From Flavobacterium jumunjinense (GTDB taxonomy: Bacteria > Bacteroidota > Bacteroidia > Flavobacteriales > Flavobacteriaceae): a stretch of 64,000 nt of DNA. The first letter of the stretch is position 1. The number at the start of each line of letters is the position of its first letter. Shown piece by piece: positions 9,785 through 19,267 of this stretch. The notes beneath the pieces were generated by a model. That model made no database searches, was not told where the DNA came from, and saw only the letters and a list, made by a program, of their open reading frames with translations. The stretch covers positions 2,480,001 to 2,544,000 of the forward strand of contig NZ_CP091285.1 of NCBI RefSeq assembly GCF_021650975.2. Reading direction: 5' to 3'. The translations under genes were made by a program, and so were the position numbers.

Positions 9785-10555
9785 ATGAAAAAATTTTTAA
9801 CACTAGTAAGCGCAATCGCTTTGGTTTTTACATCATGTTCAAAAGATGATGATTCTGGAACAAATGAAGCAGAAAACACTCTTTTAAAAAAAACAATCTA
9901 TACTGAGGGAACAGATACAGATCTTTATGATGCAACTTATGATGGAAATAAGATTGTAAGTTTTATAGGTAGTACTGATAATTCAAAAACCTTATACACC
10001 TATACTGGGGATTTAATAACTAAGATTGAAGATTTTGATAATACGACTTTAGAGTTTACAACTAATTATTTTTATAATAATGGGAAATTAGTTTCTATGG
10101 AAGAAATTGAATCAGGAGCAACTCAGAAAAACAGAACAGATTATACCTATAACTCAGACGGTACAGTTTCTTTTACTAATTATTCTATAGTGATAGCGAC
10201 TAACGTAACGAATACTATTCATAATGGGAAATTATTTTTCGCAAATAATAATATTATTAAGAAAGAAGTAATTAGGACTAATTCAACATCAACAACAACG
10301 TATTTGTTTGATGATAAAAAGAATCCAGCAATAAATATTATTGGTTTTGATAAATTGTTAGACGAAGATAAATCTCAAAAAAATAATATAACTAAAGAAA
10401 CTGAAGTTGCTGAATATACTTCTGGAGGAACTACAACTACCGATACTTATATTACTACAAATGTATTTAGCTATAATAGTAGCGGATTTCCTATTCAGAA
10501 AAAAGAATATGATGAAAATTTAGTATTAGATCATACAATTGATTATTTCTACTAA
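9785..10555 (+). CDS. Lipoprotein with YD-like repeat strands
   Basis: 256 residues. Signal peptide with a lipobox (LVFTSCSKDD, lipidated Cys about 19), then an Asp-rich linker. The body is rich in Tyr, Thr and Asn with repeated 'TYTGDLITKIEDFD / YNSDGTVSFTNY / YNSSGFPIQKKEYD' strands reminiscent of YD/RHS repeats; this kind of lipoprotein is very common in Flavobacterium. Probably exported to the outer membrane. The function is unknown. A strong terminator follows. Confidence 0.8.
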   Translation: MKKFLTLVSAIALVFTSCSKDDDSGTNEAENTLLKKTIYTEGTDTDLYDATYDGNKIVSFIGSTDNSKTLYTYTGDLITKIEDFDNTTLEFTTNYFYNNGKLVSMEEIESGATQKNRTDYTYNSDGTVSFTNYSIVIATNVTNTIHNGKLFFANNNIIKKEVIRTNSTSTTTYLFDDKKNPAINIIGFDKLLDEDKSQKNNITKETEVAEYTSGGTTTTDTYITTNVFSYNSSGFPIQKKEYDENLVLDHTIDYFY

Positions 10556-10577
10556 TATTCTAAAGAAAACAAATAGT

Positions 10578-10610
10578 AAGAAACCCAAGACCAAGTGTTT
10601 TGGGTTTCTT
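10578..10610 (+). terminator. Terminator after YD-like lipoprotein gene
   Basis: Ten-bp stem (10578-10587 with 10601-10610) and a T-rich tail. It shows that in-frame codons upstream of 10643 in the next reading frame are not part of the GSCFA gene. Confidence 0.75.
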
Positions 10611-10642
10611 TTTTATTGCTATTTTTGATAAAAATTACCAAG

Positions 10643-11599
10643 ATGCAATTTCGAACCTCAATTCCTATTCGTAAAACTTCAATTCCTATCGATTATCAAT
10701 CGAAGATAATTTCTTTAGGTTCTTGTTTTGCCGAAAATATAGGTAAGAAATTCAATTATTTTAAGTTTCAAAATAGCGTGAATCCTTTTGGCATTATTTT
10801 TAACTCGGTGTCTTTAGAAAAAGTAATTACACGAAGTGTTACTAAGCATTATTTTACCGAAAAAGATGTTTTTTTTCATAATGATTTATGGCATTGCTAT
10901 GAAGTACATTCTGAATTATCGAACCCAAATAGAGATTCATTTTTAAAGCAGTTGAATGAATTAATTGACGCTACCCATACACAGTTAAGAGAGGTGACTC
11001 ATTGTAGTATTACACTTGGAACTTCATGGGTATATCTATTTAATGCAACGAATGAAGTTGTAGCCAATTGCCATAAAGTACCGCAAAAACAGTTTTCAAA
11101 GCAATTGCTATCGATACATGAAGTAGAAACAAGTTTGCAAAATATTGTGTCTTTAGTTACTGCTGTAAATCCGAATTGTAGTTTCATTTTTACCGTTTCT
11201 CCAGTGCGACATATCAAAGATGGTTTTGTAGAAAACAATGTCAGTAAAGCGCATTTAATTAGTGCAATACATAATTCACTGAATACTGAACACTTAAAAG
11301 AGAACGCTAACTACTTTCCTTCCTATGAGATTATGATGGATGAGTTGCGCGATTATCGTTTTTATACTGAAGACATGCTACACCCAAACACAATTGCTGT
11401 GGATTATATTTGGGAGCAGTTTAAGAAAGGATATATTTCCGAAGCAAGTTTTTCAACGATGGAAGAAGTGTCTACTATTCAAAAAGCATTAGCACATCGT
11501 CCTTTTAATCCCAACAGTGAAAGTCATTTGAAGTTTATAGAAAATACACAAAGAAAAATTAGTAATTTGCAGTCGGAATTTTTATTTATTCAATTTTAA
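10643..11599 (+). CDS. GSCFA-domain protein
   Basis: 318 residues from the chosen start (MQFRTSIP); an earlier in-frame start would lie in the upstream terminator. The signature ISLGSCFAENIGKKF is at about residues 23-37, and the C-terminal DMLHPNTIAVDYIWEQF has the Asp/His pair expected of SGNH-like hydrolases. GSCFA proteins are widespread in Bacteroidota and may be carbohydrate esterases, but I know of no settled substrate. It lies 10 bp before the DUF4230 gene, probably in one operon. Confidence 0.9.
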   Translation: MQFRTSIPIRKTSIPIDYQSKIISLGSCFAENIGKKFNYFKFQNSVNPFGIIFNSVSLEKVITRSVTKHYFTEKDVFFHNDLWHCYEVHSELSNPNRDSFLKQLNELIDATHTQLREVTHCSITLGTSWVYLFNATNEVVANCHKVPQKQFSKQLLSIHEVETSLQNIVSLVTAVNPNCSFIFTVSPVRHIKDGFVENNVSKAHLISAIHNSLNTEHLKENANYFPSYEIMMDELRDYRFYTEDMLHPNTIAVDYIWEQFKKGYISEASFSTMEEVSTIQKALAHRPFNPNSESHLKFIENTQRKISNLQSEFLFIQF

Positions 11600-11609
11600 A
11601 AAATAGCGC

Positions 11610-12239
11610 ATGGGTTTATTTAATGGTCTCACCGAAATAAGAAAATGGATAGTTGTTGTATTACTAGGATTAGTATTGTTTCTTGGATATAAATTCTTTA
11701 CAGCGACAAGCCAAACTTCAACTATAGAATCAGATACAAGTCTCATTCAGCAGCAAATTAAAAATGTGGGTAAGCTAGTGGTTACCGAAGGTCATTTTGC
11801 AGAAGTATTGACCTATAAAGACCGAAAAGAGACCTATATTCCAGGTTTGAACTTCGATAAAAAAGCATTAGTTGTGATTAATGCCGATGTTACTGTTAGT
11901 TTTGATTTGAGTTTGGTTACTTATGATATTGATGCAGAAAACAAAATAGTAACGATTACCAATATTCCAAAGGAAGAAATAAAAATTAGTCCAGAAATTA
12001 AATATTACAATACCGAGTCGAGTACGTTTAATGAATTTACAGGGGCAGATCATAATAAAATAAATAAATTAGCAAAAGAAAGTTTAGCCAAGCGAATTGA
12101 AAAATCGACATTGAAATCGAACGCTAAAAATAGATTGCTATCCGAATTGTTTAAAATGCAGATTCTAACCAATTCGATGGGATGGACATTACAATATAAC
12201 GGAAATGTAATTCAGAAAGAAACCGATTTAAAATTATAA
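11610..12239 (+). CDS. DUF4230-domain protein
   Basis: 209 residues with one N-terminal membrane segment (about 12-28) and a single domain outside the membrane; the region VTEGHFAEVLTYKDRKETY followed by VVINADVTVSFDL is as I remember for DUF4230. The function is unknown. It follows the GSCFA gene closely and ends before a bidirectional terminator. Confidence 0.8.
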   Translation: MGLFNGLTEIRKWIVVVLLGLVLFLGYKFFTATSQTSTIESDTSLIQQQIKNVGKLVVTEGHFAEVLTYKDRKETYIPGLNFDKKALVVINADVTVSFDLSLVTYDIDAENKIVTITNIPKEEIKISPEIKYYNTESSTFNEFTGADHNKINKLAKESLAKRIEKSTLKSNAKNRLLSELFKMQILTNSMGWTLQYNGNVIQKETDLKL

Positions 12240-12272
12240 ATAGGAGTATTCACTGGTTTTTATATAAAGCAT

Positions 12273-12313
12273 AAAAAAAGGTATCGAGAAAATAAAATCT
12301 CGATACCTTTTTT
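12273..12313. terminator. Bidirectional terminator between convergent genes
   Basis: A 16-bp stem (12274-12289 with 12298-12313) with an A run on the left and a T run on the right, between the DUF4230 and rhodanese genes. Confidence 0.8.
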
Positions 12314-12369
12314 GTTTTACAGCATTTCTCAATTTTTATTAAAAAACGGTTTATTTAAAATAGTAGTGT

Positions 12370-12678
12370 CTACAATTTACTTTGTAAACTTGTCCAACCA
12401 CCACCATTAATACAGTCAATACCATTTTGTTTTAAGATAGAAGTTGCTTGTCCACTTCTCATTCCCGATTTACAACATGCAATAACAGGTTTGTTCCATT
12501 TTTTGATTTCTGCAATTTTCCCATCCAAAACTTGTAAAGCAATATTTTTAGAACCTTCAATGTGTCCGTCTGCAAATTCTTGTGATGTTCTAACGTCTAA
12601 AATAATTGCACCTTTAGCAACAAAGTTTTCAATCTCATTGTTTTTACTGCCTAATCCTAATATGTTTAAAAGTCCCAT
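12370..12678 (-). CDS. Rhodanese-like domain protein
   Basis: 102 residues, a single rhodanese domain: GAIILDVRTSQEFADGHIEG and the active-site loop CKSGMRS preceded by another Cys. It can carry persulfide sulfur in the cytoplasm. I start at the ATG of MGLLN; a TTG three codons upstream is possible. It is the last gene before the convergent terminator. Confidence 0.9.
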   Translation of the reverse strand: MGLLNILGLGSKNNEIENFVAKGAIILDVRTSQEFADGHIEGSKNIALQVLDGKIAEIKKWNKPVIACCKSGMRSGQATSILKQNGIDCINGGGWTSLQSKL

Positions 12679-12742
12679 AATTTTCAATTTTATACAGCAA
12701 ATATAAAGGGTATATTGAAACCTATTTGTAACAATAGTTACT

Positions 12743-14500
12743 TTATGCGGTTGCTGTTTCTAAGATTAACTCTAATCCGTTGTCTATTAATAATGACGCT
12801 TCTGGTCGTGCTAACTTTACAGCAGCTAAGTGATTAACAACTTTGTTTAATAAATCGGTATCGTTTGTTTTCTTTGCCAATTCAGCAATTTCAACACTCA
12901 ATAACCAATCTTTTTTATGATTTGCAGAAACAGCTCCGAAAGCCTCCTTTAATGTTGTTGTTGCCTTTTTTCCTTCCCGAAGGTTACGAACACTTTTGTA
13001 TAGGATTTCTAATTCTTGTTTTTCAACAGAAACTTTTGGTTTTATAGTAGTCGACGAAGGTACGTGCGTAATCATATCGAAACTATTCACATCGGCAGGG
13101 CCAGAAAAAGCAGCAATAACTTCTTTTCCAATTGCCATATCATACACGCCCCATTCCGGTTGGAAAAGCATGTTTCCTTTATGTGTAACCGTACAATCTT
13201 TTAGTTTAATTAATAAAATTTCCCCTTTCAAGTTACGAGTTCCTGTAACAATAATACCCGAAACAATAATATCACCTTCAAATTCAAGAATTACTTTTTC
13301 ACCTTCAAAAATATCATAGGCTCTCAAATCTCTTGGACTCATGTCTTCAATCGTCAGGTTAATCCCTTTAAGCATACCTATTGGAGATCCAAAACCTTCC
13401 GCGTGGTATTCGGTACCATGACCAACTAATTCTTTTTCTCTATATGAAAGTGCTGTTTTTCCAGTAGTTTGCACATAAACAGGTTCTCCGTCATGTTCAA
13501 TCACGTTGGTAAAAACACCCGAAATTTGAAGACCAGTACTCAATTCGATAGTTCCTAACGATTGTGAATCGATTAGTTTTTTAACGCTAGACAAACCACC
13601 AGTTCGTAAAGCCATAGTATTCGCAAATTCTTCCAAAACAGAACTCAAATGTGCAAAATCTGGCGTTACATATAATTGTGGTTGTGGTTTTGTAATATCA
13701 AAACTTTTATCGGCAGCCGAAATATTGTAAGACAGTTTCTCTACATTATCAGTCATGCACCATGCACTTTCTCCAATAGAAGAAAGCAAACCAGCACCAT
13801 ATATTTTTGGGTTGTCAACCGTACCAATCAAACCATATTCTACAGTCCACCAATGTAGGTTTCGAATACGAGCCATTTCCGATAATTCACCCATATTATT
13901 TTGAAGATATTCTACTTGGTCTTCTGCGGCTTTAATTTCGTTTTCTGGCGTACCTTCTGCTTCTTTCAAAATAGAAAGCAAACGAATGGCTTCATACATT
14001 TCATAGTCATGAGAAGAAGAAATGGCTTTACAGCCAATTTCTCCAAAACGGCGTAAATATTCTGCATATTCTGGATTTGCAATAATAGGAGCATGTCCAG
14101 CACCTTCATGAATAATGTCGGGAGCGGGTGTATATTCTATGTGTTCTAATTGACGAATATCGGAAGCAATAACTAATACGTTATAGGCTTGAAATTCCAT
14201 AAAAGCATTAGGCGGAATAAAACCATCTACTGCAACCGCAGCCCAACCAATTTCTTTCAAAATACGGTTCATGCCATACATGTTTGGAATGTTTTCAATC
14301 TCCAAACCTGTTTTTTGAAGCCCTTCCAAATAGGATTCATGTGCTACTTTAGACAAATAATCGACATTTTTACGCATTACATAGCGCCATACTGCCTGAT
14401 TGATAGGTGTATAGTCTTCATAGTCTTGCGGCTTAATGAATTGTTTTAAATGTTTTGGTAGTCTGTCAATCAAAGGGTTGCTTTCAAAATGCGTTTCCAT
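12743..14500 (-). CDS. Aromatic amino acid hydroxylase (phenylalanine 4-monooxygenase type), long form
   Basis: 585 residues. The N-terminal half is a biopterin-dependent hydroxylase: the iron-binding HEGAGH (His131, His136) and Glu221 in WWTVEYGLIG are all present. The second half (about 350-585) is an extension not found in short bacterial PhhA (about 260-300 residues). This long form is common in Bacteroidota and is usually annotated phenylalanine 4-monooxygenase; Phe or Trp specificity cannot be read from the sequence. No pterin recycling gene is adjacent. Confidence 0.9.
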   Translation of the reverse strand: METHFESNPLIDRLPKHLKQFIKPQDYEDYTPINQAVWRYVMRKNVDYLSKVAHESYLEGLQKTGLEIENIPNMYGMNRILKEIGWAAVAVDGFIPPNAFMEFQAYNVLVIASDIRQLEHIEYTPAPDIIHEGAGHAPIIANPEYAEYLRRFGEIGCKAISSSHDYEMYEAIRLLSILKEAEGTPENEIKAAEDQVEYLQNNMGELSEMARIRNLHWWTVEYGLIGTVDNPKIYGAGLLSSIGESAWCMTDNVEKLSYNISAADKSFDITKPQPQLYVTPDFAHLSSVLEEFANTMALRTGGLSSVKKLIDSQSLGTIELSTGLQISGVFTNVIEHDGEPVYVQTTGKTALSYREKELVGHGTEYHAEGFGSPIGMLKGINLTIEDMSPRDLRAYDIFEGEKVILEFEGDIIVSGIIVTGTRNLKGEILLIKLKDCTVTHKGNMLFQPEWGVYDMAIGKEVIAAFSGPADVNSFDMITHVPSSTTIKPKVSVEKQELEILYKSVRNLREGKKATTTLKEAFGAVSANHKKDWLLSVEIAELAKKTNDTDLLNKVVNHLAAVKLARPEASLLIDNGLELILETATA

Positions 14501-14817
14501 AGTTTCACATAAAATTATTGTTGCGTAAAAATACGAAATTTTTGCGTGCCTTTTTCTAGTGCTTTGCTACAATATTTGTTAAATGTGTAACAAATTGTAA
14601 TGTTTGGATTTGGGAAATGATTTAATGGACTTTATAGAAAAGCCTTTAACAAAGTTTTACTTAATGTGGGTTTTGTTAAAGGTGATACATGGGTGATTTG
14701 AGTAACGGTATTGGTTTTAAATAAGGCAATTCTGTCAATAAAAGATAAGAAGTCTTTGGTGAAATTATATTATGTGTTAAACAATTTTGTTAAAGGTTAA
14801 ATAGAAAAAATGAAAAT
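14501..14817. other. Intergenic region 3' of the Gabija-like genes
   Basis: 317 bp without a gene. It holds a perfect 11-bp inverted repeat (14643-14653, CCTTTAACAAA, with 14672-14682) and a second exact copy of TTTTGTTAAAGGT (14671-14683 and 14785-14797). I see no U-tract terminator, RNA or reading frame. Confidence 0.5.
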
Positions 14818-16698
14818 TTATTCAATTAAACTTATGAAGCTAGATTTCTTTTGAGCTCTATTCCCGTATTGAGTCATTCTATTATTTGGATAAGTTAAAA
14901 ATAAAAATCTTTCTGCTCTTGTTACAGCTACATAAAAAGCATTTTTCTCAGATTCAAACTCATTTCCTTTTTTTTGAACGGCTCTAAAGTCTGGAAATGC
15001 ACCTTCTGTTAATCCAATTACAAAAACTATTGGATACTCTAATCCTTTAACAGAATGAACCGTTCCTAATGTAATACCATTTTGATTATTTCCTACATTT
15101 GTAATTCCTAATGCTATTTGTGTTTTAAAATGTTGTAGATTTTTCATCTCATTTCTAGTCTCTTTAGAATAGTTTTTCCAGAGGTGTTTGAAAGATTGTA
15201 TGTCAAAAATAATCTTTTCTAATTCATTAATGTCGTTTTCCAAATTTTCGTATTTAAGCTTTATTTTTTCTTCAAGATTATTTAATGTTATTGAAAAGTT
15301 ATTAATTCCATTATCAACTAGCTCCCATGATTCAATTAGTATTTGGTAATTTTCTTTACTATCTTGATCTGTAATTTTGCTTTGTATTTTTTTTAAGTTT
15401 TCAATACTATTCATTTTAGAAAGCAATTCTATATTTTTTAATCCCAAAATTGTTTGAATTTTCGAATAATGTAATTGATCTTGATTATTAGACAAGATAC
15501 TTAATCCTAAATCAAATAATATTATTAATTCACTACCAAAGTCTGTAACATCAGAGCCTCTTTTATAGAAATAATTCAGTTTTTTTCCATTTATGTTCCT
15601 TTCTTTTAATTCTTGCTCAACACTCTGAAAAAGAAACTTATTTCTAGCTAAGATGGCTATTTTATCTAGAGTTATATTTCCTTCTATATCATCATGTTTT
15701 TTTTGCTCTACAAGTTTTTCAATTTCATCAATTATCCATTTAGCTTCTTCTTTATCGTCATGAAAAGAGTTGATTTGAAAAAGGCCTTTTGGTGCTTTTG
15801 AATCAATTGATGAAGAGTTAGCTTTAATTTTATTAGCGATTTTCAAAACAGCCTTGGATGATCTATAATTAGTAGTTAATTTTATTTCTTCCGCATCAAA
15901 ATCTATTTTAAATAGAGAACTCATATATTTAATATCTGAACCATTAAAGTGAAAAAGGGATTGATTGACATCCCCAACCATTAATACATTTTTATGTTCT
16001 CCATTACACATGAGTTTGATAAACTCATATTGAGCAAAATTTAAATCTTGAGCCTCATCTATTGAAATATATTTGTATAATCTTCTGTAAATTTTGGCAA
16101 TTGAGGGTCTTTTTGCAAATATTTTATATGCTAAAAAGATTACATCATCAAAATCAATTGCATTTTGTTGTTTTAAAAGTTCATTGTAGTTCCAATATAT
16201 ATATTCAAAAGCATCATTACTATTCTCAATAGGATCAATTAATTTTTTCTTTTGATTGCTAATATATTCTAATACTTTGTAAACAAAACTTCCTTTTTCT
16301 TTATTCTCAAGTTTTAAATAATAGTCTTTTAATTCAGGATTATTTTCGAAAACTTGAATTAATAAAGTTTTTCTATCTTCTTCTTTATCAAAAAAATGAG
16401 GCATTTCATCAATTCCAACTGAATAACCTTGTTTGCTAATAATTTCTAAACAAAAACTATGGATTGTCCCTATAAATGCACGGTCGTGTATATCTTCAAC
16501 ATCTTCTAGCCTTAATCTCATTTCTTCTGCAGCTTTATTTGTAAAAGTTAAAGCTAAAACATGATAATTACCTTCTGCTAAAAGATTTTTAATTCTTTCA
16601 GTTAAAACCCTAGTTTTTCCACTACCAGCTCCAGCTAATACTAATAAAGCATTGTCTTTGTGAAGTGTTATTTTTTCTTGTATCTCAGATAGGATCAT
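14818..16698 (-). CDS. gajB: UvrD-like DNA helicase, probable GajB
   Basis: 626 residues, superfamily 1A helicase: Walker A GAGSGKT (about 23-29), LALTFTNKAAEEM, Walker B DEAQD (about 214), MVGDVNQSLFHF, NYRSS, a late motif HSVKGLEYPIVFV (about 550) and VAVTRAER (about 590). It lacks the 720+ residues of housekeeping UvrD/PcrA. Its start overlaps the stop of the OLD-type nuclease gene by ATGA. This gene order and coupling match Gabija, in which GajB works with the GajA nuclease against phage DNA. It is longer than the GajB I know (about 500 residues), so it may be a divergent Gabija or a related OLD-UvrD system. Confidence 0.8.
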   Translation of the reverse strand: MILSEIQEKITLHKDNALLVLAGAGSGKTRVLTERIKNLLAEGNYHVLALTFTNKAAEEMRLRLEDVEDIHDRAFIGTIHSFCLEIISKQGYSVGIDEMPHFFDKEEDRKTLLIQVFENNPELKDYYLKLENKEKGSFVYKVLEYISNQKKKLIDPIENSNDAFEYIYWNYNELLKQQNAIDFDDVIFLAYKIFAKRPSIAKIYRRLYKYISIDEAQDLNFAQYEFIKLMCNGEHKNVLMVGDVNQSLFHFNGSDIKYMSSLFKIDFDAEEIKLTTNYRSSKAVLKIANKIKANSSSIDSKAPKGLFQINSFHDDKEEAKWIIDEIEKLVEQKKHDDIEGNITLDKIAILARNKFLFQSVEQELKERNINGKKLNYFYKRGSDVTDFGSELIILFDLGLSILSNNQDQLHYSKIQTILGLKNIELLSKMNSIENLKKIQSKITDQDSKENYQILIESWELVDNGINNFSITLNNLEEKIKLKYENLENDINELEKIIFDIQSFKHLWKNYSKETRNEMKNLQHFKTQIALGITNVGNNQNGITLGTVHSVKGLEYPIVFVIGLTEGAFPDFRAVQKKGNEFESEKNAFYVAVTRAERFLFLTYPNNRMTQYGNRAQKKSSFISLIE

Positions 16699-18662
16699 TT
16701 TTTTTCTTTTTTTAAAATATTAAAATCCTTATTAATGGCATCAAACAATGCTTTTATTTTAGTTGGTATAGTAAAATCCCCATATTCATCAATTTTTGTG
16801 GTTATACTTTCTGCAATTTGAGAAGCATATTTAGTTTTTCCTTCACTTAAACAATCTTTCAAAGCTCTTTGTATACCTTCATCTCCATTATAATCTCTTT
16901 TTTTTTCTCCTTTACCTTTTTTTAAAGGTGTGCCATTTAAAGAAGGTATGTAATTGTTCATTAAATAATTATCCTCATTTTCAATGCTATCAATTGCACT
17001 ATTTAACTCATTTATAAAACCTTCATTTACAAGATAAGTTTCAAAATTATTGTTATCTCCTAAATCAATAAGTTTGTTATCTATATTTATATTGCCAAAA
17101 ACACTTTTTACTTGTTTTTTTACTTCTTTCACAGTATTTTGATCAGCATCACTAAAAATGAACCATGGAATATTTAAAAATTTTGCAATTGATAAAAAAG
17201 AAGTATAATTTTTATTACCACTTACACCTATAAAATTTAATCCTAATTCAAATGGATAAACACCATAATATTTTTCAGCAAAGATAGGTAAAGCTTGTTC
17301 TTCTGTTTCTCCTTCAAATAAAATAATTGCTTTAGCAAAAAGTAATTCTCCTCTTGTATTCATTATCTGCCTTCTTATTTTTTTTAATTCTTTGGAATTT
17401 ATTTTACCATCTAAATCTTTTTTAAGTAAATTAATTTCAGCCCAATTTTTCTTTTTTAATTCCTCATTATTTTCATTGTTATCAATTTCTATTTTAAGTG
17501 AATTTATTTCATTATCTATTGAATCACTCAATTCTAATGAACCAATTTTTAATCCATTTTCATCTTTATAAAAATGTCTTAAGTCGGTTAGTTCAGATTG
17601 CGCGGCAATAAAAGGTGAATGAGTACTAATTATTTTCTGTCCTTTTATATCCGTTAATTGTTTGAATAAATGTCTTTGCGCATTAGGATGTAAATGCGAT
17701 TCTGGTTCTTCTAAAGCAATTATTGGTAAAAATGGATCTTTTTTATTAGTGTTTTTTTCGTTTTCATTCCAAGAAATAAAAGCATTTAAAGTAAGTACTG
17801 ATGCCCAACTCCTTGTTCCCATACCATGATAGTCTAAAGGGAAGTTACCTTGCTTTGTATCTTGAAAATTTATATTTAAATTTCTTCCAATATCTCTTAT
17901 TTTTTTATTTATCGGTGATATTTCAACACCATTACCTTGAGAATTGACAGTTTTATTAAGTTTTTCTAAAGTTGTTTTTAAATGATCTAAAATAGGACTT
18001 TCAGTTATAATGTTTTTATTTATAGTATCTAATTCCTTTTCAATACTCTTTATTTGCTCTTTATTAAATTCCAAACGTTCAGTAAGTTTTCCTAAATAGG
18101 AAGATCTATCTTTTAAATCTGACATGATATCTCTTTGTGCATCAATAAAAAATAAAGGCATTGATTCAATTTTAGGAAACCTAGGTTTTGTTTTCGTGTT
18201 TTTCCAGTTACTAACAATATCACCATTTTTATCAATCATTGAATAATCTTCCCAATTGTTTAATTCTAATGTTTCAAATAAAAAACCTTTAATTGAGTCT
18301 TCATATGCACGTAATCTAAAACAAACAAATTCATAATCATTGTTATCGGTCTTGATAAGACCGCTTAAATCATTTGTAGCCCAGTTGTCTTCAAAATTTT
18401 GTAACCTTAGATTGTTCTCGTAATCATAAGATACTATTCTTATATCAATTAGTATTTCTTTGCTTTCTTCTTCTGAAAAGTAAAAATCTTCTTTTGAAAT
18501 ACTTCTCCTTTCCGCACCAATAGCTAAATGTAATGCTTTTAAAAATGAAGTTTTTCCTGCATTATTTGCACCAACAAGGATTGTTGTTGAAGATAAATTC
18601 ACTTCAATATCCTTGATTCCTCTAAAGTTCGATATTCTAACTGTGTCTATTAATATTGACAT
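16695..18662 (-). CDS. gajA: OLD-family ATPase with TOPRIM nuclease, probable GajA
   Basis: 655 residues. The ABC-type ATPase part has Walker A GANNAGKTSF (31-40), a signature-like segment YHGMGTRSW, Walker B IIALEEPESHLHP (about 315) and an H-loop STHSP (about 348), interrupted by helical segments. The C-terminal TOPRIM domain has LFEGETEEQ (about 451) and FSDADQ (about 504), the acidic metal-binding residues. OLD proteins cut DNA. Followed by a coupled UvrD-like helicase, it fits GajA of the Gabija anti-phage system. Flanked by non-coding DNA on both sides and by eye richer in A+T than neighbours, consistent with a transferred module. Confidence 0.82.
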   Translation of the reverse strand: MSILIDTVRISNFRGIKDIEVNLSSTTILVGANNAGKTSFLKALHLAIGAERRSISKEDFYFSEEESKEILIDIRIVSYDYENNLRLQNFEDNWATNDLSGLIKTDNNDYEFVCFRLRAYEDSIKGFLFETLELNNWEDYSMIDKNGDIVSNWKNTKTKPRFPKIESMPLFFIDAQRDIMSDLKDRSSYLGKLTERLEFNKEQIKSIEKELDTINKNIITESPILDHLKTTLEKLNKTVNSQGNGVEISPINKKIRDIGRNLNINFQDTKQGNFPLDYHGMGTRSWASVLTLNAFISWNENEKNTNKKDPFLPIIALEEPESHLHPNAQRHLFKQLTDIKGQKIISTHSPFIAAQSELTDLRHFYKDENGLKIGSLELSDSIDNEINSLKIEIDNNENNEELKKKNWAEINLLKKDLDGKINSKELKKIRRQIMNTRGELLFAKAIILFEGETEEQALPIFAEKYYGVYPFELGLNFIGVSGNKNYTSFLSIAKFLNIPWFIFSDADQNTVKEVKKQVKSVFGNINIDNKLIDLGDNNNFETYLVNEGFINELNSAIDSIENEDNYLMNNYIPSLNGTPLKKGKGEKKRDYNGDEGIQRALKDCLSEGKTKYASQIAESITTKIDEYGDFTIPTKIKALFDAINKDFNILKKEKK

Positions 18663-19267
18663 ATTCTATTTTGTATGAATGCTAATTTACGTTTTTAAAT
18701 AAAACTCACCAATTTTACTTATTGACACCTTCCTGTTCAAAAAAGTCTTGTAATATAATTTAAAAACAAATTTTGTTTCTAGGTAAAACTACCTGTTTTA
18801 TAAGTCAGTAAAAATAAAAGAATAGCGTGAGTATTCCTTGTGGAAAACCGTAATAGCAAAAAAATAATTTACCTAATTATTTCTACAAACATTAAACAGT
18901 TTTCAAAGAAGATTGTTTTGAAAAAAACGAACAGAAGTAGTTCGTGATAAAAAAAATAAAAAAATAAATTGTATCACAAAAACGTGATAAAATAAAAACT
19001 AAAATAAAAATAATCACAAAGCTGTGATAAACTTTATTTTTTAAAAAATAAAATCACAACTATAATTTAGTTTTTTTTTCAGTCTAGTTGAATCGGCTGG
19101 ATTATGTATTGGCTTACACGTTTTAATAAAAATAGTTTGTTACTTTAAATAAAAAGCGCTATGTTTAAGATTAAATATGTAGAGTATAAAATTTTGCAAT
19201 TATTCTTTTTTGAACAGTTAGTATTTCGAGAGGATTTGATTATGCAAAAGCTAAAATCGTTAGTAAA
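18663..19267. other. Long intergenic region 5' of the Gabija-like genes
   Basis: 605 bp of very A+T-rich DNA between divergent genes. It holds a cluster of GTGATA/TATCAC half-sites (18945-19060, listed separately), an inverted repeat CGAAC..GTTCG (18929-18945) and AGGTA..TACCT (18781-18794). No convincing gene or terminator was seen. Promoters for the gajA-like gene (leftward) and the YceI gene (rightward) should lie here but match the consensus poorly. Confidence 0.5.
18945..19060. repeat. GTGATA/ATCAC repeat cluster, period about 40 bp
   Basis: GTGATAAA starts at 18945, 18984 and 19024, and ATCACAA at 18973, 19013 and 19053, giving three units of about 40 bp. Each unit is GTGATAAA, about 22 A/T-rich bases, ATCACAA. 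Where units meet they form dyads, TATCAC-N6-GTGATA (18972-18989) and ATCACA-N4-TGTGAT (19013-19028). The layout suggests tandem operator sites or a decayed repeat rather than CRISPR. Confidence 0.6.

Noticed and set aside
12996..13319. 107-codon plus-strand frame
   Set aside because: Opposite the conserved aromatic hydroxylase gene; no recognisable protein features.
14818..16698. Housekeeping UvrD/PcrA
   Set aside because: Too short, and coupled by ATGA to an OLD-type nuclease; the gene context fits GajB better.
18945..19060. Possible CRISPR array upstream of the defence genes
   Set aside because: Only three units, short 6-8 base conserved ends, A/T-rich low-complexity interiors that resemble one another rather than unique spacers, and no cas genes.
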